From Prochilodus magdalenae (lineage: Eukaryota > Chordata > Actinopteri > Characiformes > Prochilodontidae): a stretch of 64,000 nt of DNA. The stretch covers positions 464,501 to 528,500 of the forward strand of contig JAMWET010007157.1 in the NCBI GenBank assembly GCA_024036415.1, read 5' to 3'. The notes beneath the pieces are model-generated. The model searched no databases. It saw nothing but the letters and a program-made list of their open reading frames with translations, and was not told the origin of the DNA. Positions 37,266 to 49,795 of the stretch are shown here, one piece after another. The translations under genes were made by a program, and so were the position numbers. Within the stretch, counting starts at the first letter, position 1. Every line of letters begins with the position of its first letter.

Positions 37266-38780
37266 ATTTAGGGAACACAACTGTATCAAAGTGATTATGA
37301 TTTATTGTTAATTGCATTGTGTACTGCTCCAAACACCAGCACCTATGGTGTTTAATAGCAAAACTGTATAAATTCAGTGTATAAATATAAGCAGATTAAT
37401 CCTATATAACGCTGATGTTTAAAAGCTTACATGTAATAGCTATTTCTCACCGTGGACTGTATGGCCCTTTTTGCATCAGATTTACCTCTAGGGTGTGGAC
37501 ATTAATCTGACACTGTTACAGTGAATCAGAGTTCATAGGGGCGTGGCCGGGGCAGGGTGAGGACAGCAGTGCTATGGGGGACGTTGGGGATGAGGCCAGT
37601 GGTTTTCACACCAGGAGACCTCTAAAGGCTGGAGCTGGAAAAAGCTTTACCCCAAGGTGGCCTCCACTAAACCCAAAGAGAGTACACATAGAGGGGGCAT
37701 GATGACCAGCACTGCTGAGGTCAGTGGATGACAAAGACATACAAACCAGTAACACTCTTTTTGCGCAGACAGTGAACAGCAGAGGTAGAATACAAAACAA
37801 AATGTTTCAAAAGCCTTAACAATGAAATATATTATCACTTTCTCAGCATTCAGCTTCTATTGTTTCATGAGACTTGATTTCAGGTCTTCAAAGAGACCTG
37901 CAGGGACATTTTTCCACAGCTCCAAAGTTGGTTCTGTTTGTTTGTGGTTGGTTTATGCAATAACCAACCAAAAATAAATAACTTGAGTGCATTTTCTGAT
38001 CCTTATGATCTCAGTAATCTAAAATACAATTCATTATGTTGAGATCTAGACTCTGTAGTGGTTTCTTTTGTCACTAGTGTATATAGGTTTGCATACTTCA
38101 AGACTCGTAACATTGAGTTGTCTTCTCCTGGACAGTAGGAGAGTGACGGTAACACTGGTAGATTGTATCCGATCTGAAGCAAAAGCGGAGAACTGACTGA
38201 AAATCAAATGAATAAAGGATGATCTCTGTTTTTTTGCTTTCAAATAACACCCACCAAACACATAGGCTGAGACACACATGCAGACACACAGGGGGGGTTA
38301 ATCTGCAGCATTCAAACTTGTGTATTTAAAGACCTCTTCCAGAGGCTACAAGATAACTGTAGTGTTGATAAATGACGAACGTGCTATCAGACAGTATGCG
38401 TGTGTGTGGTGACAGAGGGTGATAATAGGTGGGCCCTTCAGCAAAACTAAAATAGCTGCTGCACAGCTTCTCAACTTGTTCACATGATACTACAGTATCG
38501 CCTCACATGTGTAAACAGCAGTGTTGTTGTGTGGTTAAAAAAGTAATCTATTACAAATTACTTACAACTTCTCTCAAACTTGAATGAGATTACTCATTAC
38601 CAGTACCATGAAATTACTTATCTGTGAAGAAGTCACTGCTCACTGCTTTACTTCTAAACTAGGCATGAAGAAGCTCAAAGTCAAGAACAATTTACAATAG
38701 TAACAAAATACGGAATAAACGATAATCAAAACAGCCCATAGTTACATGCACACTTACACACAGTTCCTACCTGTCGGGGT
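37266..38780. other. Intergenic, nothing recognised
   Basis: Includes a more GC-rich patch at 37530-37620 without assigned function. Short overlapping frames only. Confidence 0.4.
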
Positions 38781-38859
38781 GGGTGAGGGGATCCCAGACT
38801 AGAACCATGGAGTCAGTTAGTGACCTTATCGATGGGTACCTCTCAGCCCAAGAGGTCTT

Positions 38860-39400
38860 GCAGCTATGGTTCATTTTAGTTCGCCCATGGAGCCTTATAT
38901 CCTGGAAAGAGTCCTTTTCTATGTCAGAAAATCCCTCAAGACTGAAAGGCTTTGTGGCTGTGGTGCAACCATAGTTCAAACAACCAGCAAGAGAAGCTGT
39001 GTAGCCCAAAAAGAGTCCTTTGCTGTGTGGAAAGGTACCTATCAGCCAGGAAAGGTACATTGCTGTGATGTACTGTAACTGAGGCAGCCAACCCAGGTAG
39101 CTTCATAGCTGCAGTCTAATGTAAATCAAGCAGCAAGCTTAAGAAGCCTTATATCTCAAAAAGACTTCCTAGCACCAGAGGAGGTCCATTTCAGTCTGGG
39201 AGGCCTCATAGCTGAAATATAGTGTACCACGGGCTGCCAGTCTAGGCAGGTCATAGCTGCAGTGTTATGTAGCACAAACAGCAAGCTCAAGAATCCTTGT
39301 AGCCCAAAGAGAGTCCTTAGTACCAAGGGAAGGGCCCTTTTAGTCTGGGAGGGCTCATAGCTGCAATGTAATGTTGCTCAAGCAGTAATCCCAAGAAGCA
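38860..39400. repeat. Degenerate tandem repeat, about 150-bp period
   Basis: The block 'gtagcccaaaaagagtcctt' recurs in diverged form near 38893, 39001, 39151 and 39300, so spacings are about 106, 150 and 149. A second block, 'catagctgcagt(c/g)t', recurs near 39108, 39252 and 39357. About four decayed units can be seen. This looks like an old short satellite array. Confidence 0.7.
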
Positions 39401-40044
39401 GAACAAATGCAGCAGATGTAAACCAGCTTACGAGACACACACACCCTCATACACACTGTGCATTACACTCTTCCACATTATCTATGTCAACTGAAAAACT
39501 TGCCACTGTGCCTAGAACAAAAGTTCTTGATTAGTATTGACCAGCTGATGTATAAAGCTGCGTCTAAATTTCTGAATGACAACTTGTGAGTCTGGCATGT
39601 TTAGATGAGGCTCTCCTCAGCACAGGGCTTTTGTGGGGCAGTCTTGTCATCGTCAGGTCACTGGTTTGATTCGCTAAAAACATAACTGAGTGTGAGTCGA
39701 ATCACTCTGTAAAGTTTTCTCCAGCACATCCCGAAGACTTACAATGGGGTTAAGATCAGACCCTGTGGTGGCTAATTCACAGAAGCCCTGTGCTTACTTT
39801 CACTATTAAGCATAGTCTTAATCTCTTTTTCATGATTCTGATTCACCAAGCTTATAAGTAATCCCACTCATTTAAGGCATTTCTCTGGTCATGTTTCTTT
39901 CCAAAAGTTGATGGCTCAGGACATTAATTTGACCTTCTGAAACACAGCAAGACCTTCTCCACATCCTCACACATAGTTGTTTATGGGATGAGAAACTATT
40001 CACTCCATCAGTTAGGGTTAAAAAAGTGTTGCAGCTAATTATCC
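39401..40044. other. Intergenic, possible decayed SINE head near 39630-39720
   Basis: 'ggtcactggtttgattcgct' near 39655 resembles a tRNA B-box region, but no A-box or tail was convincing. Otherwise nothing recognised. Confidence 0.3.
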
Positions 40045-40600
40045 AATCCAAAATCCAATCCAATACAAAGAGCTAAAAGTCAAGGGAGCTTGATTGAACA
40101 AACCGGAAGCTTTACACAACAGCAAAGAACGAGTCTGCAATGCAAAGGGGTAATACCTGGTCATGAGTGGCAGAGACAGGCGGGGGTCAAAAGCCAGGGA
40201 GAAAAGCAAAAAGGCAGACAGAAGCAGAGGAAAATAGCAAAGCATAGTCAGAAGAATGGAAATAGAGTCAAAAACCAGCGAGGCTAATAACAGACTAACA
40301 AAACAAAGGGCGAAAAGAGGAGTAGGGAACAAAACGAGAACAAAACCAGCAGTCAAAGATAGAGAGATAGAAACACTCAGAAATGCAACCGGGGTTGGCA
40401 AAACTTCATGAAGAGTGAAGGTGTGTGTGGTTTATAAACAGGAAGCTCAGCTGAATCTAATCAGTATTCCAGAGACATATAGCGGAAAGGATGGGTAGAC
40501 TGAGCACATGGGTGTGACATGATCGAATAGTGCACTCTGGGAAATAGAGTCCGGGAGATCAGCGGTGTCAGGAAGACCCACGGACGTGTCATAATGGGAG
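40045..40600 (-). mobile_element. LTR-like repeat, family D copy 2
   Basis: Same block order as 33325-33728. It extends further right through 'ctctgggaaatagagtccgg' and 'gtgtcaggaagacccacgg' to about 'gacgtgtcata'. The left terminal about 35 bases seen in copy 1 are replaced by repeated 'aatccaatcc'. A 120-codon minus-strand frame inside is an artefact of a purine-rich strand. It has no protein motif. Confidence 0.6.
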
Positions 40601-42555
40601 TAACTAAATTGTTATTACGCTTAAAGACTATTGTAACATGTTATAAATCCAACACAGGTAAATCACTGGTGTGATACATGCTGTGGTCACTCAGACATCA
40701 TTACTGTAACCCTGTTTAAAATATCTTCATGTAAGCAGCAGAGCTGGAATAATAACCTGGCATTAATCATATTTTTGACAAGAAGCTGTTCATCATTTCT
40801 GGCATGAGCATCAGATAATGTTCTCTGGGCTTATTTATCCAAAACAGGGCAAATGATAGCTATGCTTGTCTTTTCACATCTACTTTGCGTAGGGTCTTAC
40901 TGTTTAATTATTTTACTCACAGTCTCGTTTAGCAGAAGGACAAATATGCCATCATCAAAACAAACAGGTCAGATGTGCAGACACAAAGCTGTTAATCCAG
41001 AATGACAATTAAATTCATCGTGACATACATTTATCATGTAATTACAAAGAAAAAATAACTTTTCTAGGTTTCAATGACTAAGTGAAGGACATGGCAGCAC
41101 TACACGATTAAGAGGAACCTTCAAGCTCACAGCCCCCCAGAAAGCCAATATTCCTCAGAGCCCAGTAGGACACTAGCACATCAAATCTCTCCAATGAGCA
41201 TCCTGCCAGCCCACAACTACTCAAATGTATGTATAAAGAACACCATTTCACTTCAATTTTGTCTCTGTTTCTACTGCTAATGAAAAACCCTAAAGGCCAT
41301 GAGTGGGCCTCACAGTCCTACAGAGACAAACAACGTTTCAAAAAACAACAAAACCGCCCCATAACTGCAAGACTAACAAGGCTATTAAGTTCAAAATTGA
41401 AGAATCAATGCACAGATATAAATGGATGCAAGGATGACTAACAAGCTCTGCACTGCTATGAGTCACCATGCACTATTCTGATCTTTGCATGGTGATGAGA
41501 AAGTGTTAGAGCCACTAACGAATGAGCCGCACCTCAGAAACCTTAGAGCAAAAAGTCACACTAACTTCACATCTGAGTCAGATCTACATCTGCTCAGATC
41601 TACACCTGCTCTCATGCTGCTGGAATAAGTCTGAAGTGCATGTGTTGGGTTTGTGTTGATGGTTTCAAATTAAACAAATAAAATCTACAAGTGAAACGTT
41701 AAGTATAAAAGTCTCACAATCACAGTTTTGCATGTCTACTGGTTTCAAACATAAAAAGGAGTATTATACTAATTGTAATCGCAAGTTAAGCATCATACTT
41801 CATCTTTACTCTCCAGGAGCACCTCCAGTGGTAGAAAGCAGCAGCAGTGTTGATTGGTATGTATATCACTTTACATAATACTTATATCATATATAGCTGC
41901 TGAACGTGGTTTCTTGCCCAGAGCAGATGGCGGTGGTTGCTTGGCAAAAGCTTCAGCCTTCTTTCTCTCATTGGCTACCTGCTCTTAAATAGTCTAAATG
42001 GGAGAAGCAGCTATAACGTGATTGACAAGAGATTAGAATATGCCATCAGGCCAGCTCTACTTCTGCATCCTCTCATGTTGGACTGATTCCTCTTTATGTT
42101 ACAGTGACTCACTAGCGCTTTCTTTATTATCTTTATTATTATTTCTTTAAGTGGCATTACAAAACAGGAAGTGTCGTTTTATCAAAACAGTTTCACAGTC
42201 TGTCCATCATTGTAGTTCATTTTGGAGTGTTTTAAACTAAACATCGTACTAATTACACTTTTAAAGCCAATTCCGCTAATCAGAAGGGGGTACTAACATT
42301 GGACTGCATCAACAACTTCTAGACAAGACCTGACAAGACCTGACTACTGCCAAACCTGAACCTGAACCAAACCTCCTTGCATGTATTATCACAGACATGA
42401 TTTTAAACTGATTCATTTCATTATGTAAGTGCTTGGGTTAAAGCGTTTTTCAAATAAGACCTATTATATAAACAATCACTCAGTAGTGTTTAGGCTTGAG
42501 CTGGGTGGGATCCCACACTCAGTGTACACAGAACCAATTCGTTCAGAAACATCCA
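40601..42555. other. Intergenic, nothing recognised
   Basis: No gene, RNA or repeat family recognised. A short inexact AT-rich run lies near 42120-42145. Confidence 0.45.
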
Positions 42556-42559
42556 CTAG

Positions 42560-43005
42560 ACCTTGTACATCTGAAACCTAGACTACATGTGTTCCAACAT
42601 TCACGGAACACGAGAGAACATATTTCATTACTAAGCAAATTGTATTCTGACCACAGGCAGTGACAATGGAAGGCTGCTCGAATGTGTCCTCGTTTAATTC
42701 CGGCGTTCTGTCTGATCTGAGAACAGCCATAAACTGCCTTTTTAAATGTGAGTTTTTTCCCCAGTCACTGCTTCTTCTTTGAGCATTATGCCTGTTTCCA
42801 TAGCAATGACTTTTTCTGTGCTCCAGCATTCAAACTCCTTGCAGGTAAGTGCTTGTGTCATCAGGCTCTCGAGGATCCTCCGTCGGCCTCTCTGCCCAGG
42901 GAATCTTCCACGAAGAGCCAACAAACACTGTGTGAAAGAATTACAAATGCCCGCAAGTAGGACCATTTATGATGCCTGAGCACAGAATTTGAACAGGATC
43001 CGTGG
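42560..43005. promoter_or_regulatory. Candidate conserved non-coding block 9 (RFX X-box)
   Basis: Unique block with a near-consensus RFX X-box GTTTCCATAGCAAT at 42794-42807, close to the palindromic GTTRCCATRGNAAC pattern. Neighbouring sequence is of balanced composition with CpGs near 42690-42700 and 42870-42885. Three short frames overlap on both strands without domains. The enhancer role is inference. Confidence 0.33.
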
Positions 43006-43537
43006 AGGGAGAGTTTATTTAGGACTACATTTGGAAAGAATAAAAAAACGGTCTACTTACATATGTCCTTGTCTCACTTGGCTTGGGACATTTTAATACC
43101 TTTCACCACTTAAGGTGGTCAAGAATCTGCTACTACTGGAGAAAAATCCAATTTAACTGCCACGTGGAACAACCAGTCACAAGCCTGCTGACAAGTGTGA
43201 CATATAGAAGGAGGCAATCTTAATAATGGAGACATAAACATTCCCTCAGGAGACACAAAAGCATATGATGGGTGGAGCATCTGTGGCTTTGATTCACATC
43301 AGACTCGCACAAAACCATACACAGAAGTGCCGATAGCCAATAAGTTTGCAACTGGCAGAATCCTGAGAGTAAAGCCAGGTAGCATGCTAAAGATACAATA
43401 CACTCTGTGTGTGTGGGGGAGTGGAGCATTTGTGGCTAAGACTACATATGTCCTGTTTACACCATTAAAATCCAATCACCATAATCTGATTCTACTGATA
43501 ATTAATCAAGACTAAGGACTTCAGCCCTTTTTAAATA
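43006..43537. other. Intergenic, nothing recognised
   Basis: No gene or repeat recognised. Confidence 0.4.

Positions 43538-43570
<33 letters not shown>
43538..43570. repeat. (GAAA)n microsatellite
   Basis: About eight uninterrupted GAAA units. Confidence 0.95.
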
Positions 43571-44069
43571 CCAAGATCACAGCCAGGAGTGATTGGAATA
43601 TTGTCCACCTTATCTTCCGTAGGCAGCAAATGTTTTCAGCATTCCACATTTTTAGCCTATGTTTGAATATGTGCAGAAATAACTCCTTTAACAAGGCGGG
43701 TAGGAATGATTGCGAATGCTGTGGGTGGATCAGTTCGGAGTTTAGGCCATGAATGTAACCATTGTTTTCACACACATGAAGTTCCGATTAACAGTGTATG
43801 CTTGAGTACCACGGGTTCATCAGGAGAGTAACATGCAAGCACATTACCATCCCAAACGCTGTTACTGTTGCCTAAACGCTTATACAGACACTATCCAGAT
43901 ACGGGACACACTTAAACAGGACCTTAACGGCAGGTATTACTCTGCGAGCAGAGGCAAAAATAATTGAGCGTGTGTGTGTAGCGGCCGTGCCAGCTCCTCA
44001 GTAGGGAGCGTCTAGCAGCACGGTGTGTGTCGCTGTAAAATGGCAGAGAATCAATGTGAACGTCTGAGA
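43571..44069. other. Intergenic, nothing recognised
   Basis: CpG-bearing stretch near 43970-44030 without other promoter signs. Confidence 0.4.
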
Positions 44070-44440
44070 CACACACACCTCTCTCTCCCTCTCCCTCTCA
44101 TGTTCTCTTCTTTTTCCCTGTCCCTTTCTCTCTCTTTCTATCTCTTTTTCTTCTCTCCATACATCTCATATGCTTTCTGTCATTATCTCTCCCATCCTGT
44201 GTCTGTCTGCCTCACCCTCTTTCTTTTTTTCTTTCTTTCTTTTTTTAATATTTCCCCTCCACCTCTTTCTGTCTTTCCTCTTTCCTATTTTCCCCTCTCT
44301 CCCTTTCTTTTTTCTCCTTCTATCTTTTTTCTCTCTTTTTCTCTTCATTCACTTACTCTTTTGTGACTCTTTTTTTCTTTTTCTTTTTTTGTTCTCTTAC
44401 CCTACCTTTCTCTCTTCTACTCTCTTATTCTCTCCTGCCT
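44070..44440. repeat. Polypyrimidine tract, about 370 bp
   Basis: Almost entirely C and T on the plus strand with irregular TCTTT and CTCTC units. Plus-strand Ser/Phe/Leu frames and the minus-strand Lys/Arg frame are compositional artefacts. It is the second large pyrimidine tract of the window and could form triplex DNA. Confidence 0.85.
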
Positions 44441-45243
44441 AGTTTATAATCAAGATTCAGTCTCAAGTGTTTGTCTGTATGGGATGTGAGATAGTATCTG
44501 TGTGTGTGTCTGTGTGTGTATGTCTGTACACTGTGGTCCACCGTAGGGTGTATTGCAGGCCTGTGTTTTTGAAGAGGCCTCCAAGGTAAGTGGCTCTTAA
44601 ACTGAACGGCCAATTTAAAGCTGCACTATTGAGGGGAAGACGGATGCACAACAAGCTGTTCACAGCCCTGCACTGCCGGTGGTCACTCTGAAAGCAGCAA
44701 AAATGACTGAGCCAAAGCCCAGAGGAGACGCTCCCCTGCTGAGGGCCTTCCCCTCTCAGCCGTACAAGATATGCGCCTGCCTCTGCGTGCATGTGCTTGT
44801 TGAAGACTTGGATATGGAAATGACAAGCAGGCAAGATGAATGGAATTTTTAATGAAGGTTTGAAAGGAAAATTTTCAGAGTCTTTCATAAGTCCTGCCAA
44901 TCAGGGGTCCCCAACAGCATAAAGCGGTGGACTCAACATTTATGACTGCATGCTTCAGCAGACTACACACCAAGTGCTCTGCTTGTACTCTGGAAATGGT
45001 ACCTGAAACCAGTACCTCTTAAGTGGTCAGTTTACTTAAACCATTTTGCTTACAACCCATATGGTTCACAGGCTAGAAGGTTTATTCCTTCTTAAATGGA
45101 CCAGATCCTCTCTACATCCCTACATAATGACGATTTTCAAGTCTCACCCTGCATCTCAAGGCATCTAAGCAACAGCCTAGCCTGCCTGTCCTCCGTGAAC
45201 AGGGGAACAGGGGAGTCCCTTGCTGTCATCTTTCTTTGGCCGA
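44441..45243. other. Intergenic, nothing recognised
   Basis: The 145-codon minus frame (44463-44900) includes His/Thr-rich sequence from a TG-rich run and shows no domain. Confidence 0.4.
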
Positions 45244-45468
45244 GTTCACACCTGACATTAACATTAGCCTTAAATGAACCAGCAGAGCTGTGTAGAGGTG
45301 TGAATGGGTTCTACTGTGTCTTGGAGACACACTGTGATCCAGTAATTGAAATTACCAACAGATGTGGTCATGGATGCATATGGTCACATATCATGAATTC
45401 CTCAAGCAACCTGAGACCTCCAAAATCAATCAATCGACTCATTTCCCATTTCTATAAGGTGTGTTAAC
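45244..45468. repeat. Candidate MITE with GTTCACACCT-type ends
   Basis: Left end GTTCACACCT (45244-45253) and right end AGGTGTGTTAAC (45457-45468) are imperfect inverted repeats. An internal 'aggtgtgaatgg' repeats the motif. I recall similar short non-autonomous elements in fish. No target duplication was confirmed. The 123-codon ATG frame at 45096-45467 runs across it and is therefore unlikely to be a gene. Confidence 0.42.
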
Positions 45469-46103
45469 AATGAACACAGTGCAATATGTAGTCAGGTCAA
45501 CCTAAACTTCAAAGTCAAGCTTCTGCCTAACTTTTACCTACACGTAGTTCAGTCAATAGACTTCTTTAGAGAAAGTGTTTGGATAAAGCACATTAATTAA
45601 ACAAATCAATTAATAAACAAACCAGCAGCTTGATTCTTTAAATATGTGTCATAAACATTTTTAAATCTTTCTGTTGTTTCTTTCTCCACTTTCACAGTGC
45701 TGAGAGACAAAGAAAAAGTCATTTCAGTTTATGGAGCATCAACAAGACAGTTTGTTTGTTTGCTGAGTGAGATCATTTAAACAGCTATGATTGACAAAGT
45801 CTTGACTGTTCTATATGGCTGCATTAGGAACCTAACATTAAAAGCAATTATATAACAGAATCTCAGTTTTTATCCTCTTAATATAACTTGTACAAAATGG
45901 ACAGCTTCCATTTATGACATTAAAAAAAATCATGACGAATAGATCTGTAAAAAAGATCCAAAAAGACTAGTTCATTTAACTTCTACTCTTTTCTAATTTC
46001 TATTTTTAACTTCTCCCCATCATTTAAGCCGGGCATCTGTCATTTACCTCAGTTAAAAAGGAATTTAGCAAGAGCACTGTTACAAACGTGTACATTTCCT
46101 GGA
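45469..46103. other. AT-rich intergenic, nothing recognised
   Basis: No gene or repeat recognised. Confidence 0.4.
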
Positions 46104-46181
46104 ATTAAATCTCTTTACATTAATTTATAATGGAATTAATGACATTTATATACAATGAAAATTAATGTAAAGAAATTTAAT
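46104..46181. repeat. Long hairpin: 23-bp inverted repeat
   Basis: Arms 46104-46126 and 46159-46181 are reverse complements with a single mismatch, around a 32-base loop. AT-rich. It could be a small foldback element or a cruciform-prone site. Without a conserved homologue it cannot be called a microRNA. Confidence 0.8.
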
Positions 46182-46299
46182 TTAAAAAAAAGTATGTGCT
46201 TTTGCATCTTTGTGTCTAAGTATGAGCACTGACTCCTGTTTCTGGCAGTCTTTGCTCGAGGGTATTGTTGGACTCAAGCCTATTTACTGCAGCTCAAGG

Positions 46300-46390
46300 A
46301 TACGTTTCCAAGTAGACAACAAAGCACTTCTATAACTCACTCTGGATAAAAGTGTCTTCTGAATGCTGTAAATATAAATGTATCCAGCTG
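46300..46390 (+). repeat. LINE/SINE 3' tail fragment
   Basis: Contains 'cactctggataaaagtgtct' followed by 'tctgaatgctgtaaatataaatg'-type sequence. This matches, in the opposite orientation, the tail of the SINE at 57355-57560. The upstream part is unrecognised. Confidence 0.55.
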
Positions 46391-47135
46391 ATTCAACAAG
46401 CCATCATCTACCCATCTATCCCACATTAAGGTCACTTTAACTGTGGTACTATGCAAATATTTAAGCACAACTGGCCAAATTACATATTTTGTGTTTTAGT
46501 AATTAGGCAGCATTAAATAAATGTTAAATGTTACTGAGAATTACAGAACCATCAGCTAAACTGTTGTGACAGGCCTCCCTGTGAGGCCTCATTCTGACTG
46601 TCAGCCCACATCTAATTTTTAGCGTATTCAGACTGTATCCAGATTGACTTTTGCAGATAGTTTGAAATGCAGTTTCAATTAGTCACATTACATATGTGGC
46701 CTGGATGTTCTGGCCACTAAAACTGAATTTCAAAGTATCTTTTGTGCCCCTCCCAACATAAAGATGTCAAATCCAGAGTGATGGAAGTGCTTGGATTTAA
46801 GATTTCTGCTTATGCCAGAGAATTCCTTTTCATTTGCACCATGGAAGAGAACAACAGTCTGTGAATCACAACTTACGCCTGTGCTTAGTGTTCTGTTGGA
46901 TATTTTCTAGCTAGTACAGGAAGGTTAGAGTCTAAACTTGCCATGAGCTCAGCCACTGCCCGAACAAGGGCCATTACTGATACCTAGAGAGATCAATACA
47001 CAGACAAATATAAAGCAAAAGTGCACTACCTGGCAACCCCAGCCCAGCGCTCATACCTACAGAAGAAAGGTAATTTCAAATATAAATACAAATGAAGTAT
47101 TTCAACATATAACACATACATCTACTAGTGCTCAC
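46391..47135. other. Intergenic, nothing recognised
   Basis: No gene or repeat recognised. Confidence 0.4.
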
Positions 47136-47139
47136 TCAC

Positions 47140-47750
47140 TTAGGTGCGTTACAAAGAGATGGGTCTTCGGTCTGTGTTTGAAGACAGCAAGAGACTCAGC
47201 TGTTCAGACAGCCAGTGGGAGTTTATTCCACCATCTGGGAGCCAGGACAGAGAAGAGTTTGGACGCTTGTCTTCCTTGAGTCTTCAAGGATGGCGGGTCG
47301 AGTCAAGCTGTACTAGAAGCTCAAAGGGCTCGAGGTACAGATCGACTTTTAAACATTGCCGTAAGGTAGGGAGGCGCTGGTCCATTCTTGGCTTTGTAGG
47401 CAAGCATCAGTGTTTTAAATCTGATACGGGCAGCAACAACAAGCCAGTGAAGGAGCGCAGCTGTGGAGTGACGTGGGTAAACTTGAAAAGATTGAAGATG
47501 AGGCGAGCTGCTGCATTCTGGACCAGTTGCAAGGGCCTGATTGCCGGTAGAGGAAGACCAGCTAGGAGCGAGTTGCAGTAGTCTAGCCTTGAAATTAAAA
47601 AAAAAAAAAGAAAAAAGTGACGACTTAACAGAGTGATGGTTTGGAGGGCAGAATGATGCACCTCCATCGCTATTGATTCAGAATTTGAAATCCACATCCT
47701 CAGCACAGCAAGGTAGTTACTGATACCAATGTCATTCCCACAGCAACCCA
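47140..47750 (-). mobile_element. L2/CR1-type LINE 3' fragment
   Basis: The minus strand encodes the end of a non-LTR reverse transcriptase, 'SRLDYCNSLLAGLP', 'AIRPLQLVQNAAARLIFN' and 'FTHVTP' (within 47407-47600). These are characteristic of L2/CR1-clade elements. The downstream part (lower plus-strand coordinates, 47140-47407) is the same element in shifted frames. Only the C-terminal end of the polymerase is present and it carries frameshifts, so this is a 5'-truncated dead copy. An A/T-run insertion near 47590-47615 interrupts it. Confidence 0.85.
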
Positions 47751-49795
47751 CGCAGATAGATTGATGAGGTCAGGACACACAAATTAAAGCTGATCACTTG
47801 GAAATAAGAGTGCGGACAGGCATTTCAAAAGAAATGACTTATGAAACCTATAATCCGATTTGCCTGCTGTCTGAACACAGCCAAAGTGAATGTTGGCAGC
47901 GGTTCAAAAAGATGCTGTAATTTCTAAGTGAGTGCGGGATACATTGTGTTTGTAAGTAGAGAAGAGATTTTATGATTTAGGTCTGATAATTTATGCTTGT
48001 GGAAGGCTTGTTTTGGGTAAAGACAATACATAAAGATAAAGACATGTACTGTACTGTACAGTACATGTGTAATTACATCCAAATAATTACCCAATGTTAA
48101 CAACATTAATTGTAGACTCCTAAAGGCTAATCACAGCAATCAAATCATTAAACACAAACTCATTGGACTTAATTAGTATCGATTAACCCAATTACTGTTG
48201 AAAAGATGAACTTCTGTCTGATCGGTGTTGGTGTTGCACTGCATCTAATGATTAGTCACTTCAGCAGCATATCAGTGATGACATTCCCAAAGAAATAAAC
48301 TGTCACATCACAGTCCTTTTATTTAAAACGGTCACTTTCTGGACACACATCTTGTGTAAATGCCCCTCCAGCCATACCCATGTCAGTTCCAGCCACTCGC
48401 CATCCCACAGAGGTGATGTCGCCTCTCCAGTCTGGTTGTCATGGTCACTGGCTCACTGTTGTTTCGGTCTAGTGTTGTACTTGACTCCATCTGCATTTGC
48501 TCCTGTTCTCAAGGGTTCATTATAAGAGATGAGCACTGAGATCCCTGTTCTACTGGGTGTTAATGTGATGCCTGTCTCCCTGTTGTTCACCTGGGTAGCT
48601 CCAGGTACAATACAAGAGGGCCTTTCTTCATAGCCGTATATAAGACTAAGCACTGTTATTGATACAGTTATAACTTTCTTGGTTGAACTGAATATGTTGA
48701 TGAAAATGAAATGATTCTCAAACATGCAGAATAGGTCAGATTCACCCTTTTCTTGTTTGTGGCCTAAAATTCTCAACTCAAACATTCAAACATCCTCACA
48801 GAACTCAGTAACACTTGGAACGCTTAAAGCTTCGACATCAGATCATATCAATAAAGCGTGTGAGAACTTCTTATAGTGTTGGTTTGTATGTAAATGTTTC
48901 TGCATGATGTTTCGTGCACCATATCAATCAGATGTTCAGTGTAAAACTGTAAATAAAGCTTCAGCTTTACACTGAAAATAAAGATTTGATACAGATTGAT
49001 TCTGAAACTCCTGTCACTGTCAGAGTAGATAGTCATCCGGTTAGCCGCATGAAAAGTTGCCCGAGTTGCAGGCTATGGTTTGGCCGGCGCTGACTTAAAA
49101 CAACTTACTCCAGACAGCTCCTCCACAGCAGAAGGTCAGTCTACATTCTGCTTAAGTGCTTGACCCTGAGCTGGCCTAGACAGCACTGAGCAATCAAACT
49201 ATCTTGATAATTTTAAGACCACAAAGTGGTGACCTTGCCACCTGATATGCAGTAAACAAGTCTTAGGGGCTTAGGAGCTGTATTTTTTCATAGACAAAGC
49301 TCTTGATGGAATGGGTGAGTTCACCAAAGGGGGTATGTACAGATATGCACATGAGCATAAACACAATGGCACTGTAAGTATAGGTAATGCTATTAATTAC
49401 TATTCATGCGATTCTTTATTATCTGCATTTACAGAGTTGCCCTGAAACAGTAAAACAACCTTACTGCTTTCCATGCGTTGTTTACAAATGGACAAGTTGT
49501 ACATCATGCTGATGAAAGCCCCATTAACCCTAATCGGAAACTGTGCTAATCTTTGGTTAGAGTTGCTAAATAACATTAAGTAGTCAGTTGAGAAATGCTA
49601 AGCTGTACTTGCAGCTAAGCCGGATGGCATTCTCCATGAATGTTTGTGTTAGCCCATTTACATGATGGAAATGACTACACTTGATATATAAATATTAATG
49701 TGTGTGTTTTACAAAAATAAATATGTGCATATATGTATATATGTATTACATAATGTTACCTTAACATCAACTGTGAATTACACAGGCCACCCCCA
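47751..49795. other. Intergenic with a perfect short palindrome
   Basis: No gene. Contains a 27-bp palindrome at 48042-48068 with perfect 13-bp arms around one central base. CTGTCACTGT-type and AT-rich sequence otherwise. Confidence 0.5.

Noticed and set aside
44463..44900. 145-codon minus frame
   Set aside because: Part of it translates a TG-rich run; no domain and no conserved motif.
45096..45467. 123-codon plus frame with ATG
   Set aside because: Most of it lies across a MITE-like repeat with inverted ends and it has no domain.
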